Of a stretch of DNA of 64,000 nt, positions 1 to 10,386 are shown in pieces. A program made the translations under genes and the position numbers. This DNA comes from Neocallimastix lanati (nom. inval.) (taxonomy: Eukaryota > Neocallimastigomycota > Neocallimastigomycetes > Neocallimastigales > Neocallimastigaceae). The notes below the pieces were generated by a model, which saw only the letters and a list, made by a program, of their open reading frames with translations, searched no databases and was not told where the DNA came from. How positions within the stretch are numbered: position 1 is the first letter of the stretch; each line of letters opens with the position of its first letter. The stretch spans positions 56,001 to 120,000 of the forward strand of contig JACVTC010000118.1 in assembly GCA_016946835.1 (NCBI GenBank). Direction: 5' to 3'.

Positions 1-3000
1 ATGAGTAGTCAGAATTAAGGCGGACTCATTCATTCTCTTAGTTTGCATTATGATATCCCAAATTAAACGACGAGTTGATGGATCCATACCAGCGGTTGGC
101 TCATCCAATAAAATACGTTCTGGATAACCACAAATAGCAATTAAAATAGAAAGTTTACGTTTAGTACCTCCACTTAAGTTATCAATACGTTTATTTCGAT
201 GTTCCTCTAAACCAGCGACATTAATGTATTGAGAAGCATAGAATTTGGCATCTTTAGAATTGTAACCTCGAATACTGAGAAAGAATTCAAGATGTTAACG
301 AAGAGTTAATTCCTTCCAGAGAATATCATGTTGTGGACAGTAACCCATGGAAACTTTACCTAATTTGACTTGGTGAACTTCAATACCATCGTAACAAATA
401 CTACCCATGGTTTGAGGAATGGTAGTAGTAATCATATTCAAAGTCGTTGATTTACCAGCACCATTTGGACCTAAAAGACCAAAACATTCATGGTTTCTGA
501 CACCAAAGTTAACATCAATGACTGCTGTTTTAACAAATTTTTCTGGTGTACAACGGATCGATGAATATCACCATAAATATAATCATTTGAATTCTTTTTC
601 TCAATGGCATCTCTTTCGCTCTTATTAGAGACTCTATTTTTTGGAATATTGAATTCTTTGCATAGATGATAAGTACTTATTGGTAAATTATTTCGATGTT
701 CCTTGACAAACTCTTTTAACATCATCATCTCCTTCTTCTAAATCTTTTTCGTAAATTTTAAGGGTTTCTTGTGGTAATTCATGAACATCACTCTTATTGG
801 TTTGATTCTTTTTACGATCTAAAATCATTAAATGGAAAGAGTAGATAAAGATAAGAACTACAAGTAATATTAATAGTGGACTTATCATATTGTTTATATC
901 CATAATGGTATTTAGTGTTAAATCCAATGAGAGTGAAATACTGTAAAATTTCAAAGTAAATAGAGAATTTAATAGAGCAATAATACCAAAACATGGACAT
1001 AGGGCGGTAAGAACTAAACAGAAAACAAGTGATACAATTACATATAAGGGACTTCCAGTAGTACCAATGAAATTAAATAAAATTAAACCAGAGAATCCAA
1101 TAAAAATAGGAATAAAATTTATAGCAGTAATACCACTATAAGCAGTATCTTCCTTTTCAAAGATGAAACTTAAGATGTATTGGAATAGCATCGTCGGAAT
1201 ACTCCAAATAATTAAAAATCCGATAATAAGTAAGACTATTTTTAAATCCAATAAAGGCTTAAAACGAATAGCAACTCCTTTTAAAATTAATAAAACGCAG
1301 GTAGTTAAGAAAATGCCGTTATCAGTAATGAAACTTGAAATCCAATAGTTAAAACGTGATACACCATTTAATTGAAGTTGAAGAATCAACTGATTTATTC
1401 TTTCACGGACACTTAATGGTCCAAATTTATTTAAAATGACAACAACACTCATACCAAGCGTTAATCCTACAAACGATAAACCGATATTTATCAAATTATT
1501 TTTTCTATTATCCCATGGATGATTATTTATAGTAATACGATCATTAATGTTTTTAGAAGCTAAGTAGGCATTACTAAGAGCATTGACAGTAGTTGGAATA
1601 CTGTGTGGCATGGTTTCATTATAAAACACATTAAATTTAAAAGTATTAGTCGCACTATCCATTTCACCACCAACGGAGGAAAGATAATAATTATCTTCGA
1701 ATTTTGGGAATTTTATTTTCTCTACGGGATCATTGGATACACCTGAAATTTTATTACTAACACCCGAAATAATATTTTCAGTGGTTAATGGAAGAGTGGA
1801 ATTTGAGGCAAAATTAATTTTAGTATTAAAGTACATACTTGGAATAGTTACTTCCTAAGATTTATAAGTGACAATCCGTTCATCGAACATAAATTTATTA
1901 ATGAAATAGAAGGTTAGTGTAAATAATATAATTGGAAGAAGAACAGCAGAAAAAGCGAAGGCTTTATCCTTTAAAAAAATCTTTAATCTGTATTTAACAA
2001 GGGTACTAATAATTTTATAATTACTCGGTTTAGAAATGGTCTTTAGTTTTAGTAAACTATTTTCATTTGTTTGAATTAAGCATCTTTTATCGCTACTCTC
2101 ATCTTTGTTAGTATCTTCATTAAAAGTAATATCATCTTCTAAACGAACGAAAAGTTCTTCTAATGTGGGTAAAGAGAGAGCATATTTATTAATGACACTA
2201 CCTGATAATTTATCTAATTCATTTAAAAGTGGTGCAAAACGATCTGATGAATTTAAGGGTAATCTCCATGTATAGAATTTATTATATGATTCAAACTCAT
2301 TGAGTTCTTCATTTTCAAAATAAATAGCTTCGGGAATAAAACGCTTAACTAGTTCATTTATTTTTTCTTTATCTTTAGTTTCAACATTTAAGTTGTATTT
2401 CATATTAAAGTGATTCTTAAGGTAAATACTAGTACCAAGACAATGAATCTTACCATTGTTAAGAATTAATTTTCGATCTGCTAAAATATCAGCTTCATCC
2501 ATATAGTGAATGGTAAGAAAAATAACTCTTCCTTCTTTCTTCTTCAATAATAATTCCCAAATTTTACGACGTGAAAGTGGGTCTAAACCTGTTGTTGGTT
2601 CATCTAAAAAGATATATTTTGGATTACCTATAGTAGCCATACTAATACAAAGCTTACATTTTTGACCACCACTTAATTTTGAAGTTTTTAATTTCTTTTA
2701 ATCCGGAAGATTAAGTTCTTTTAAAATTTCATCAACATCTACTTTGACATTCTTTAAATTAGAGTAAAAATTAATATGATCTTCAACCGTAAGTCCATCA
2801 TAAATAATATTCGTTTGAGAACAAACCCCGAAATCCTTACGAATATTATTAATGCTTTTAGAAATACTTGCTCCATCGAAATAAATATCACCATAAGTTG
2901 CTTTAATAAGACCGACCATAATATTAATAAGAGTTGTTTTACATGCACCATTATGACCTAAATTATTACAATTAATATTTATATATATAATTATGAATAA

Positions 3001-4515
3001 GAAAGTTGAAAATTAATTTATATATATATATATAATTTCAATTTATAATTTAAAAAATAGTAAAAATAATTATTAGTTTAATCCATTTATAAATTAATAG
3101 ATAATAGATATTTATAATTATTAAATTTAAATACCTAAAATGGCAAATATTTCATTTTGGTATACTTTAAAGCTAACATCGTTAACTGCTAAAAATTCAT
3201 TTTTCTTTTGTATAACTTTGGTTTTTCTATTACTATCATTATTTCTTTTGTTTCTTTTGAATATTTTATGAACATGATTTACTTCAACCATACATTTTTT
3301 ATTATTTCTGGCATTAAAATCTTCTTGAATATCTTTTTGATAACTGATTTCATTTTCTAATTGAAAGTTTTTTTATTCTTCTTTTTGGAACAAATAGATA
3401 TCTGGAGGTTTCATTAGAAAATAAGTTATCAAGAATAAGTGCCAAAACGAAGTAAAAAATACTATTACTAGTAAGAATTATTAAATACTTACCAGCATCA
3501 GTATTAAAAATATTAATTAAATTTATTGATTTGTAAGTATATTTTAAAATTTCTAAATTATTTAAAATTTCTTTAAGAGATACTGTTGAAAATATGAAAG
3601 ATAATATTTTTGAAATATCTTCATTCACAAGAGAAGTATATTGAGCAATAAAAAAGGGAATGATATAGAGAATTAAAACAACAACACTAGCTGTTTTAGC
3701 TCTTTTGAAAAACGTACTAAATACGAAACCATAAGAACAAGCGCTTAATGAAAAAAGGAAAATAATACTAATTATAACAAAAAAATTAACATTTGAAAAC
3801 AATTCATTCAAAATATTAATAATAATAGTCATCACAATTGAAATTATTAATGAAATAAATCTTTCAACAATAAACCATGAAAGCCAGAAAATAGTAGGAT
3901 GAACGCCAGCAACTAATAAACCATCTTTTAAATTATCTTCTTTTTCTTTAACAATATTAATAGTGATAATATAAACTGACGTCATAAAAGCTAAAGAAAT
4001 ATAGTAGGTAGTAAAAGATGATAAACTAACAGCATATGGACTGACATTTGATGCCTGATCAACTGCCGTTTGAATTGGTATATATAAATCTAAATAGCTA
4101 GAAGTAATACCAAAAAACGAATTATTTTCAGTAATGTTTTGAATAGGACTTGTTTCTGGGTTTTCAGTATTTTTAATATCAAGTCGAATGGTATATTTTA
4201 AAAGATCTTTATTTTCAAAAATAATACCACAAAATAATTGTTCTTTATTATTTATGTCAGTACTATATTTAATCATTTCATCTTGAGTTTTAAATTGAAT
4301 ATTCTTAACTTGAGTATTATTAGAAATATCATTATGTATAATCTTTTCTATGATACTTTGGTCACTGTCATCTGGTAAAACAAAGCCAAGTATTGGCTTT
4401 TTAATATCAAAAGTAACGTATTCGTTCAACGATTTAAGTTCTGTTAGATCTTCTGTAGTAGTTAAAGTTTGAGATTCTTCATTATTAGGTGAACTGCTTA
4501 TGAAATTATAAAAAA
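1..4515 (-). pseudogene. ABCA-type ABC transporter, broken (TMD1-NBD1-TMD2-NBD2, runs off left edge)
   Basis: The fragments read in order as a full-size A-subfamily ABC transporter. TMD1 is at 4515-3350 (large non-membrane loop, then about six helices). NBD1 spans 3340-2480, with signature [10 protein letters not shown] and Walker [15 protein letters not shown]2 follows at 2030-760, and NBD2 at 560-1, with Walker A GPNGAGKST, signature LSGGTKRKLS and Walker B LLDEPTAGMDP. The family moves lipids or other amphipaths across membranes; the substrate cannot be told. Damage seen: in-frame stops at 2698-2700 (after NLPD), 1855-1857 (before EVTIP) and 295-297 (in place of a residue before HLEF). There are also frameshifts in A-rich runs near 3355-3375 and 690-712, and one near 540-560. 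NBD1 Walker A reads GHNGACKTT, with Cys in place of the last invariant Gly. A 177-bp intron lies at 2958-3134. Sequencing error could explain single indels but not all lesions. Confidence 0.85.
2958..3134 (-). other. Spliceosomal intron inside NBD1 Walker A of the ABC gene
   Basis: On the minus strand the exon ends GCCATTTTAG, followed by GTATTT, and the intron ends AATAATTTAG before GTCATAATGG. Splicing joins AIL-G-HNGA in frame and so restores the start of the P-loop. The intron is almost pure AT, like other introns in this window. Confidence 0.8.
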
Positions 4516-4634
4516 CTAATAGTTAACATATATAAATTAATACATAAACACCGTATAAATATTATTTATCGTATGTTATTTATATTGATATTATTTTTAT
4601 TATGTATAATAATAAATAAAACTTATTTTTAAAA

Positions 4635-5029
<395 letters not shown>

Positions 5030-5038
5030 CTCCCCCGC
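5030..5038 (-). promoter_or_regulatory. copia polypurine tract (plus-strand primer site)
   Basis: Element-sense GCGGGGGAG directly abuts the 3' LTR. It stands out in a nearly G-free neighbourhood and is the expected position and composition of a PPT. Confidence 0.85.
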
Positions 5039-5051
5039 AAATATAATTTTA

Positions 5052-8000
5052 TTATGAAATAAAAATTTTATTTGAAAAATTTAATATTTTCTTTCCATTT
5101 AAATCTTTTGTGAATATGTCAGCAAGCATGTTCTTAGAATCAACATATTCCAATTTAATAATTTTCTTTTCAATATAATCCTTATTAAAATGATATTTAA
5201 TATCAATATGTTTTAACTTCGAATTTAATTCCCCATTTTCAATGCTTGTCTTACTTGCTAAATTGTCCGTGTAAATTGTAATGGTTTTACTAAAATTAAG
5301 TAGTTCATATAAAATATTTCTTAACCATAAAATAGTTTTCAAACATTCAGCGGTACTAACATATTCTGCTTCTGCAGTAGAAGTGGCAACTGTAGATTGT
5401 TTTTTAGAAGACCAAATTAAAGGTGAGTTTCCTAACATAATTATGAAACCAGAAGTAGATTTTCTATCTGTTATATCTCCAGCATAATCAGCATCAGAAT
5501 ATCCAGTTATAGTTCCTATCCCATCATAATATAATTTGTAATCTACAGTATTGTTTAAATATTTCATAATATTTGTTACTGCTTTCCAGTCGGATACACA
5601 GGGATTTTCAGATTTTCTTGCGGCTTTATGTACGGCATATGTAATATCTGGTCTTGTACATTTTGCTAGAAATATTAAGGATCCAATAGCACTTTTATAA
5701 ATAGTTTTATTAAATGGATATTTATTTTCAGATATTAAATTATTGCCTGTACATGGCGTATTATTTCTTTTTGTATATTTAATGTTAAATTTTTCTAATA
5801 ATTTTTTAATAAATCCTTTTTGGGAAATAATAAATTTATTTTTAACTTTATCAATTTTTATTCCAAGAATGTATTTTATTGGTTCACATTTTGAAATTTT
5901 AAATTTTCTTTTAATTTTATTTATAATAGAAAAAATTTCATTATCATAACCCGTAATAATTATATCGTCCACATATATGCCTATAATAGCGATTAATACT
6001 CCATTTGCTACCTTTTTAAAAATACATTTTTCAGAATTAAGTTGAACAAATCCATTATCAATGAGAAATTTTGTAATTTTAATATTCCATTGTCGGCCAG
6101 ATTGTTTTAGGTCGTATAGTGCTTTATTTAATAACCAAAATCCTTTTTTGTAATTTACATCCCCTGGAGGAATGGAAACATAAATATTTTTGTCCAAATC
6201 AGCGTTAAGGTAGGCGGCTTTAATATCTAATTGTTGGACATTCCATTTAAACTTTGCGGCAATAAATAGAATTAGTTTAATACAATCAATATTTAATGTA
6301 GGGGAATATGTAAGGTTGAAATCTATTCCCTCTTTTTGACTAAATCCCCTTGCGACCAGTCGTGCTTTAAATTTAATTATATTATTATCTTCATCAGTTT
6401 TGGTTGTGAATACCCATCTGGTAGAAATCACATTTTTCCCTTTTGGAACGTTTTCAACATAAGTCATTATTTTATTGCCATATAGGTTGTTAAGTTCATT
6501 AACAATGGCTTTCTTCCAATATTCCTTATTTTTACAGGTAATCTCGTCGTTATATGTCATAGGAATATTGGTTGATATTGACACTGGGTTCTTAATATTT
6601 TTATAATTTTTACTTTTTGTAACATGTTTATTATTTTCATGATGATTTTTCTTTATATGGAATTTATTGTAAATTAAACTTTTATTATGTTTTGTTTGAG
6701 GACTATCAGAATTAATTGCATTAGATTTATTATTGAATAAGGTTTGATTTTGTTCAGAATAATTTTTATTCAACTTATTATTATTTAGGGTTAGATCTTG
6801 TTCAAAGTTATTTTTATTCAACTTATTATTAAATAAGGTTTGATTTTGTTCAAAATTATTTTTGTTTAAATTATTATTATTAATTAAGATTTGATTTTGT
6901 TCAAAATTATTTTTGTTTAAATTATTATTATTAATTAAGATTTGATTTTGTTCTGGATTGTTTTTATTTAAATTATTATTAAATAAGGTTTGATTTATAT
7001 TATTATAATTTTTAATTTTTTGCTCATTTTTTGAAAAATTTTTATTGATAAAAAAATTTTTACTTTGATCAAACTTGAAATTATTATTTTTTTCATAATA
7101 ATGATCGGTTTTATCGAAGTAATTATTATAAAAATTGTTATCTAAATTACCATGTAAATTATGGTTATTAAAAGTTTTTTGGTAGCGCTTTATAGAGTTA
7201 GGACTGTAATAGTCTGTCTTATATTTATTTTTATTAGAAAATTCAGGATCAATATCCATCTTATTTTCATCGGAATTTCCGTTTAAATTTAATTTTTGAA
7301 ATAAATTATTAACGTCATTTAATTGATAATTAAAATTTTCGTCATTATTATATACTGTACTAATTAAATTACTACTGTTTGTTAATTGAGTATTGTTGAT
7401 GAAATTAAAATTAAAGAAGTTGCTGTTGGATAAATCATTTGTTATATTTTCAGAAAGAGAAATATTAGCTGGTTCGTCTTCTATGCATTGAATTTCTCTA
7501 ACACGGTGCATTTTGAAATTTTCATAATCCATGATAAGATAACTATATGACTGTTCATCAAAACCTAGAAATATTCCTTTATTTGCATTGGAGTCAAATT
7601 TCCCTTTATCTTGAGAGTAATCCTTATAATAAGCAATGCAGCCAAATACTTTTATGTATTTTAAATTGACCTTTTTATTGTAAAATATTTCTTCTGGAAT
7701 TTTATTATCAATACCACTATGTGGTACTTTGTTATATATATAATTAGCGTAGATAATAGCAAAATCCCAGAAATTTTCAGATAATTTGCTCCAAAATAAT
7801 AAGGTTTTAGCGCATGAAATAATGGTTTGATTAAACCTTTCAGCCAGTCCATTATTTTCAGGATTATAAGGTGGAGAGTAGATTTTTCTTATTCCATTAT
7901 TTTTACAAAATTCTAAAATTTTTCTGTTATTGTATTCTCTACTATTATCTGATTTGAAATATTTAATTTTATTTTCCTTAAAAATGTTATTTAAGAATTT

Positions 8001-9221
8001 GAACATATTGATGATAATATCAATAGTTTCACTTTTACTTTTTAACAAAAATATCCAGCTCTTTCTGGAGAATTCATCAATAATAGTTAAAATGAATCTT
8101 TTTCCTGTAATCGATTTATTTATAGGGCCAATAATATCCGAGTGTATAACTTCCAATAATTCGGAGGCCTTAGGAGTTTCACGATTATGAGGACTCCTCT
8201 TCATTTTGGCTATCTTGCAGTCCAAACAGTCGGGTTCACTGACGTCATGATCTTTTAAATATTTTTCCATTTCTTTATTATAAAAATGGCCAAGACGTCT
8301 ATGCCAAGTCATTTTGCTATCATTTATGGACATTATTTCATTTTTATCTAACATTTTTACATTGTTTACATGAAGTAAGAATTGATTTGATTTAGTAGAA
8401 AAAATATTATTAATTATTTTGTTATTTGAGTCCATTAATGTTAACTTTACAATATTTGAATTCTTATTGAGAGGTTCTGTAATAGTTTTTATACCTATTT
8501 TGGCTAATTCAATTGCACTGATTATATTTCTTGTTACATCTGGAGAATATAACACACGTTTTAATTTAATTTTCGTATCATTTATTTGAAATTCATATTC
8601 TCCAAAACCATCGTAGCTAAACTTCGAACCATTTGCGCATAAAAGTTCGTTGGGACTTTTTGTATAATTAGTCAATAAGTTTTTATTATTAGTGATATGT
8701 TCACATGCTCCACAATCATATAACCACTCTGTTGTTTCTTTATTATAAATATTAAATAAACCTTTTTCTGTATTGTCGTGTTCTTCAGAATGTTTCATTT
8801 CTTTTACTAAGTTAATATTTCCTTTAGCAAGTTGACATATTTCTTCATAATCAAGAGTGTCAACATAGTTTTCTTCTTCATCCGATTTTTCAATTTGTGC
8901 CACCAACCTATTTTTATTGAAATTATTATTTCTTTGATAATGATTTTTATTATGGTAGTTCTTTTTATGTTCTCTATTTTTTGAATTTTGTTTTGTGTAT
9001 TTTAAATTATATCTACATTCTCTGGTAGTATGACCAAAGATTTCGCAAATATGGCAATATCTTTTTTCTTCACTGTTTTTAATATAATTTTTATGTAATC
9101 TTTCTTTTAATTCATTGTTATATTTGCTATTTTTTCTTGACTTTTCAACTATATCTATTTCCATTGGATCGTCTTGATAGTAATAATTATAATCTTCTCC
9201 TCCCTCAAGATAAGCTATCAC
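5052..9221 (-). CDS. pol: copia Pol polyprotein (zinc knuckle, PR, IN, RT, RNase H)
   Basis: 1389 residues counted from a GTG codon. The frame stays open upstream to 9365 with no ATG, so it needs fusion to Gag. The zinc knuckle is C56-C59-H64-C69 (CHIC...GHTTREC). The protease core WLYDCGACEH has D169 with Cys where D-S/T-G is usual. Integrase has the HHCC finger (HRRLGH...CLDC, 307-335) and catalytic D362, D425, E461 (DX35E). An Asn-rich repeat fills 746-834. RT has KARLVARGFSQ, QLDIKAAYLN and YVDD (1083-1086), with LYDLKQSGR in place of the usual LYGLKQ. RNase H has GYSDADYAGD...STAEAEYV, and the tail has ADIFTKDL. The enzyme set copies and integrates the element. There are no stops, but several substituted motif residues question activity. 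Confidence 0.92.
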   Translation of the reverse strand: MIAYLEGGEDYNYYYQDDPMEIDIVEKSRKNSKYNNELKERLHKNYIKNSEEKRYCHICEIFGHTTRECRYNLKYTKQNSKNREHKKNYHNKNHYQRNNNFNKNRLVAQIEKSDEEENYVDTLDYEEICQLAKGNINLVKEMKHSEEHDNTEKGLFNIYNKETTEWLYDCGACEHITNNKNLLTNYTKSPNELLCANGSKFSYDGFGEYEFQINDTKIKLKRVLYSPDVTRNIISAIELAKIGIKTITEPLNKNSNIVKLTLMDSNNKIINNIFSTKSNQFLLHVNNVKMLDKNEIMSINDSKMTWHRRLGHFYNKEMEKYLKDHDVSEPDCLDCKIAKMKRSPHNRETPKASELLEVIHSDIIGPINKSITGKRFILTIIDEFSRKSWIFLLKSKSETIDIIINMFKFLNNIFKENKIKYFKSDNSREYNNRKILEFCKNNGIRKIYSPPYNPENNGLAERFNQTIISCAKTLLFWSKLSENFWDFAIIYANYIYNKVPHSGIDNKIPEEIFYNKKVNLKYIKVFGCIAYYKDYSQDKGKFDSNANKGIFLGFDEQSYSYLIMDYENFKMHRVREIQCIEDEPANISLSENITNDLSNSNFFNFNFINNTQLTNSSNLISTVYNNDENFNYQLNDVNNLFQKLNLNGNSDENKMDIDPEFSNKNKYKTDYYSPNSIKRYQKTFNNHNLHGNLDNNFYNNYFDKTDHYYEKNNNFKFDQSKNFFINKNFSKNEQKIKNYNNINQTLFNNNLNKNNPEQNQILINNNNLNKNNFEQNQILINNNNLNKNNFEQNQTLFNNKLNKNNFEQDLTLNNNKLNKNYSEQNQTLFNNKSNAINSDSPQTKHNKSLIYNKFHIKKNHHENNKHVTKSKNYKNIKNPVSISTNIPMTYNDEITCKNKEYWKKAIVNELNNLYGNKIMTYVENVPKGKNVISTRWVFTTKTDEDNNIIKFKARLVARGFSQKEGIDFNLTYSPTLNIDCIKLILFIAAKFKWNVQQLDIKAAYLNADLDKNIYVSIPPGDVNYKKGFWLLNKALYDLKQSGRQWNIKITKFLIDNGFVQLNSEKCIFKKVANGVLIAIIGIYVDDIIITGYDNEIFSIINKIKRKFKISKCEPIKYILGIKIDKVKNKFIISQKGFIKKLLEKFNIKYTKRNNTPCTGNNLISENKYPFNKTIYKSAIGSLIFLAKCTRPDITYAVHKAARKSENPCVSDWKAVTNIMKYLNNTVDYKLYYDGIGTITGYSDADYAGDITDRKSTSGFIIMLGNSPLIWSSKKQSTVATSTAEAEYVSTAECLKTILWLRNILYELLNFSKTITIYTDNLASKTSIENGELNSKLKHIDIKYHFNKDYIEKKIIKLEYVDSKNMLADIFTKDLNGKKILNFSNKIFIS
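6720..6986 (-). repeat. Asn-rich 16-17-residue tandem repeat within copia Pol
   Basis: About five and a half units of the type FNNNLNKNNxEQNQT occupy the linker between integrase and RT. The DNA repeats have a 48-51 bp period and two adjacent units are nearly identical. It is in frame and specific to the linker, so it is tolerated by the protein. Confidence 0.9.
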
Positions 9222-9273
9222 ATTTAATTTTTTGTTTATCTTATTGTACAGTTCCTGTGGTTTCGTATCTTCA

Positions 9274-9771
9274 TCAATGTTCCAAGTAATTTCTAAAGTT
9301 TTTGGGCATTGAATCGTACATAAATTTGAATTTTTCTCTATCAGATATAACTTGTTTCTTTCCTTCTAAAGTTTCAAATATACTAAACATTTCATCAAGT
9401 ACATAAGTAATTTCTTCAGTATTTTTGGCTTTCAGATTATTGAGCTTTCTAATCCAATATCTGATGTCTGTTTCGCCTCCTCCATATTTCTTTCTTAACT
9501 TTTGCATGATTTGGAAAGGAGATTTAATGTTTATGAAATCATGCAAGATTTCATCATCAATAGCATTGATTAAAATTTCCCTAACGGTAGCATTGTTCTT
9601 CTTTACTTCGTTTAATTTTTCTTTATCGCCTTTGGCTTTATCCTTGGTGTCTTTGTACACGTCGCTTTCTAAATATTTTTCAAGAGCCAATTTTTCTACA
9701 GCTGTAGTTACTCTGAATTCCCAAACTTGGAAGTTTTTTCCATTGAAAGGTTTGATGTTTTCTTGAGACAT
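9274..9771 (-). CDS. gag: copia Gag (capsid) ORF
   Basis: 165 residues starting MSQENIKPFNGKNFQVWEFR, the typical N-terminus of copia Gag (UBN2-type capsid domain). The centre holds YGGGETDIRYWIRKLNNLK and EEITYVLDEM. The ATG is 42 bp after the LTR. The ORF ends YLEH, and the zinc knuckle is carried by the downstream ORF. The last roughly 90 nt overlap the pol frame, which is +1 relative to gag. Gag assembles the cytoplasmic particle that packages the element's RNA. The stop may be a fresh one-base indel in the A5 run at 9299-9303 or a programmed frameshift. Confidence 0.85.
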   Translation of the reverse strand: MSQENIKPFNGKNFQVWEFRVTTAVEKLALEKYLESDVYKDTKDKAKGDKEKLNEVKKNNATVREILINAIDDEILHDFINIKSPFQIMQKLRKKYGGGETDIRYWIRKLNNLKAKNTEEITYVLDEMFSIFETLEGKKQVISDREKFKFMYDSMPKNFRNYLEH

Positions 9772-9798
9772 GTCGATAGTTAGTTTAAAAGCTTTAAA

Positions 9799-9814
9799 AT
9801 GAGACTCTTAATCT
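9799..9814 (-). promoter_or_regulatory. copia primer-binding site matching tRNA-Lys(CUU) anticodon arm
   Basis: The plus-strand bases ATGAGACTCTTAATCT are the primer sequence, and their complement sits at the LTR edge. They read as an anticodon arm: stem AGA/TCT around a seven-base loop CTCTTAA with anticodon CTT. From memory this matches eukaryotic tRNA-Lys(CUU). An internal tRNA match next to the LTR implies priming by a 5' tRNA half, as known for Drosophila copia with tRNA-iMet. Confidence 0.65.
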
Positions 9815-10057
9815 AATAAAAGTTTGTTTTATTATTTAATTATTTATTTATTTTATTTATTTATTTATAAGATTTTATAAATAGGTAATTACAAATGTTT
9901 AACTTTGTTATTTTACATGTATTTATATCTTTTGTGGCTTGATTCTAGACTTAATACTTAATTTAATGTTATATTAAATTTAACTATTTTATATTACATT
10001 TATATCTATTAGTTTATATTTAATTTATTATTATTAAAGTAAACTTAAATCTTAATA
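9814..10057 (-). repeat. copia 5' LTR
   Basis: 244 bp, identical by eye to 4786-5029. It is followed in element sense by the PBS and a 42-bp leader to the gag ATG. Confidence 0.93.
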
Positions 10058-10234
<177 letters not shown>

Positions 10235-10281
10235 GATTATTGAAGAGTTAAAATTATATTGAAAAATTGAATGTAACATAC

Positions 10282-10386
10282 CAATAGCAAGGATACAGTA
10301 TATTGGAAATACTAATTCAATAATAGTACTTGTTTTTGAAGCCTTTTTTAAAAGTAAGTTTCTTTTTATTAAAGCTTTTAATTGTT
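10282..10386 (-). pseudogene. First visible exon of the ABC transporter (TM helix 1)
   Basis: Minus-strand reading gives a basic segment (QLKALIKRNLLLKKASKTS) followed by the hydrophobic IIELVFPIYCILAI, the usual start of an ABCA protein. The exon ends ATTG followed by GTATGT, a good 5' splice site. The matching acceptor is at 4516 (TATTAG); joining gives a continuous helix ending VFYNFIS and the right phase. No in-frame ATG is seen, so a further upstream exon is likely; an acceptor-like AAAG precedes the GGC at about 10386. The exon itself is not broken, but the rest of the gene is. Confidence 0.65.

Noticed and set aside
5281-8190. Plus-strand ORFs inside copia pol
   Set aside because: Shadows of the minus-strand Pol frame.
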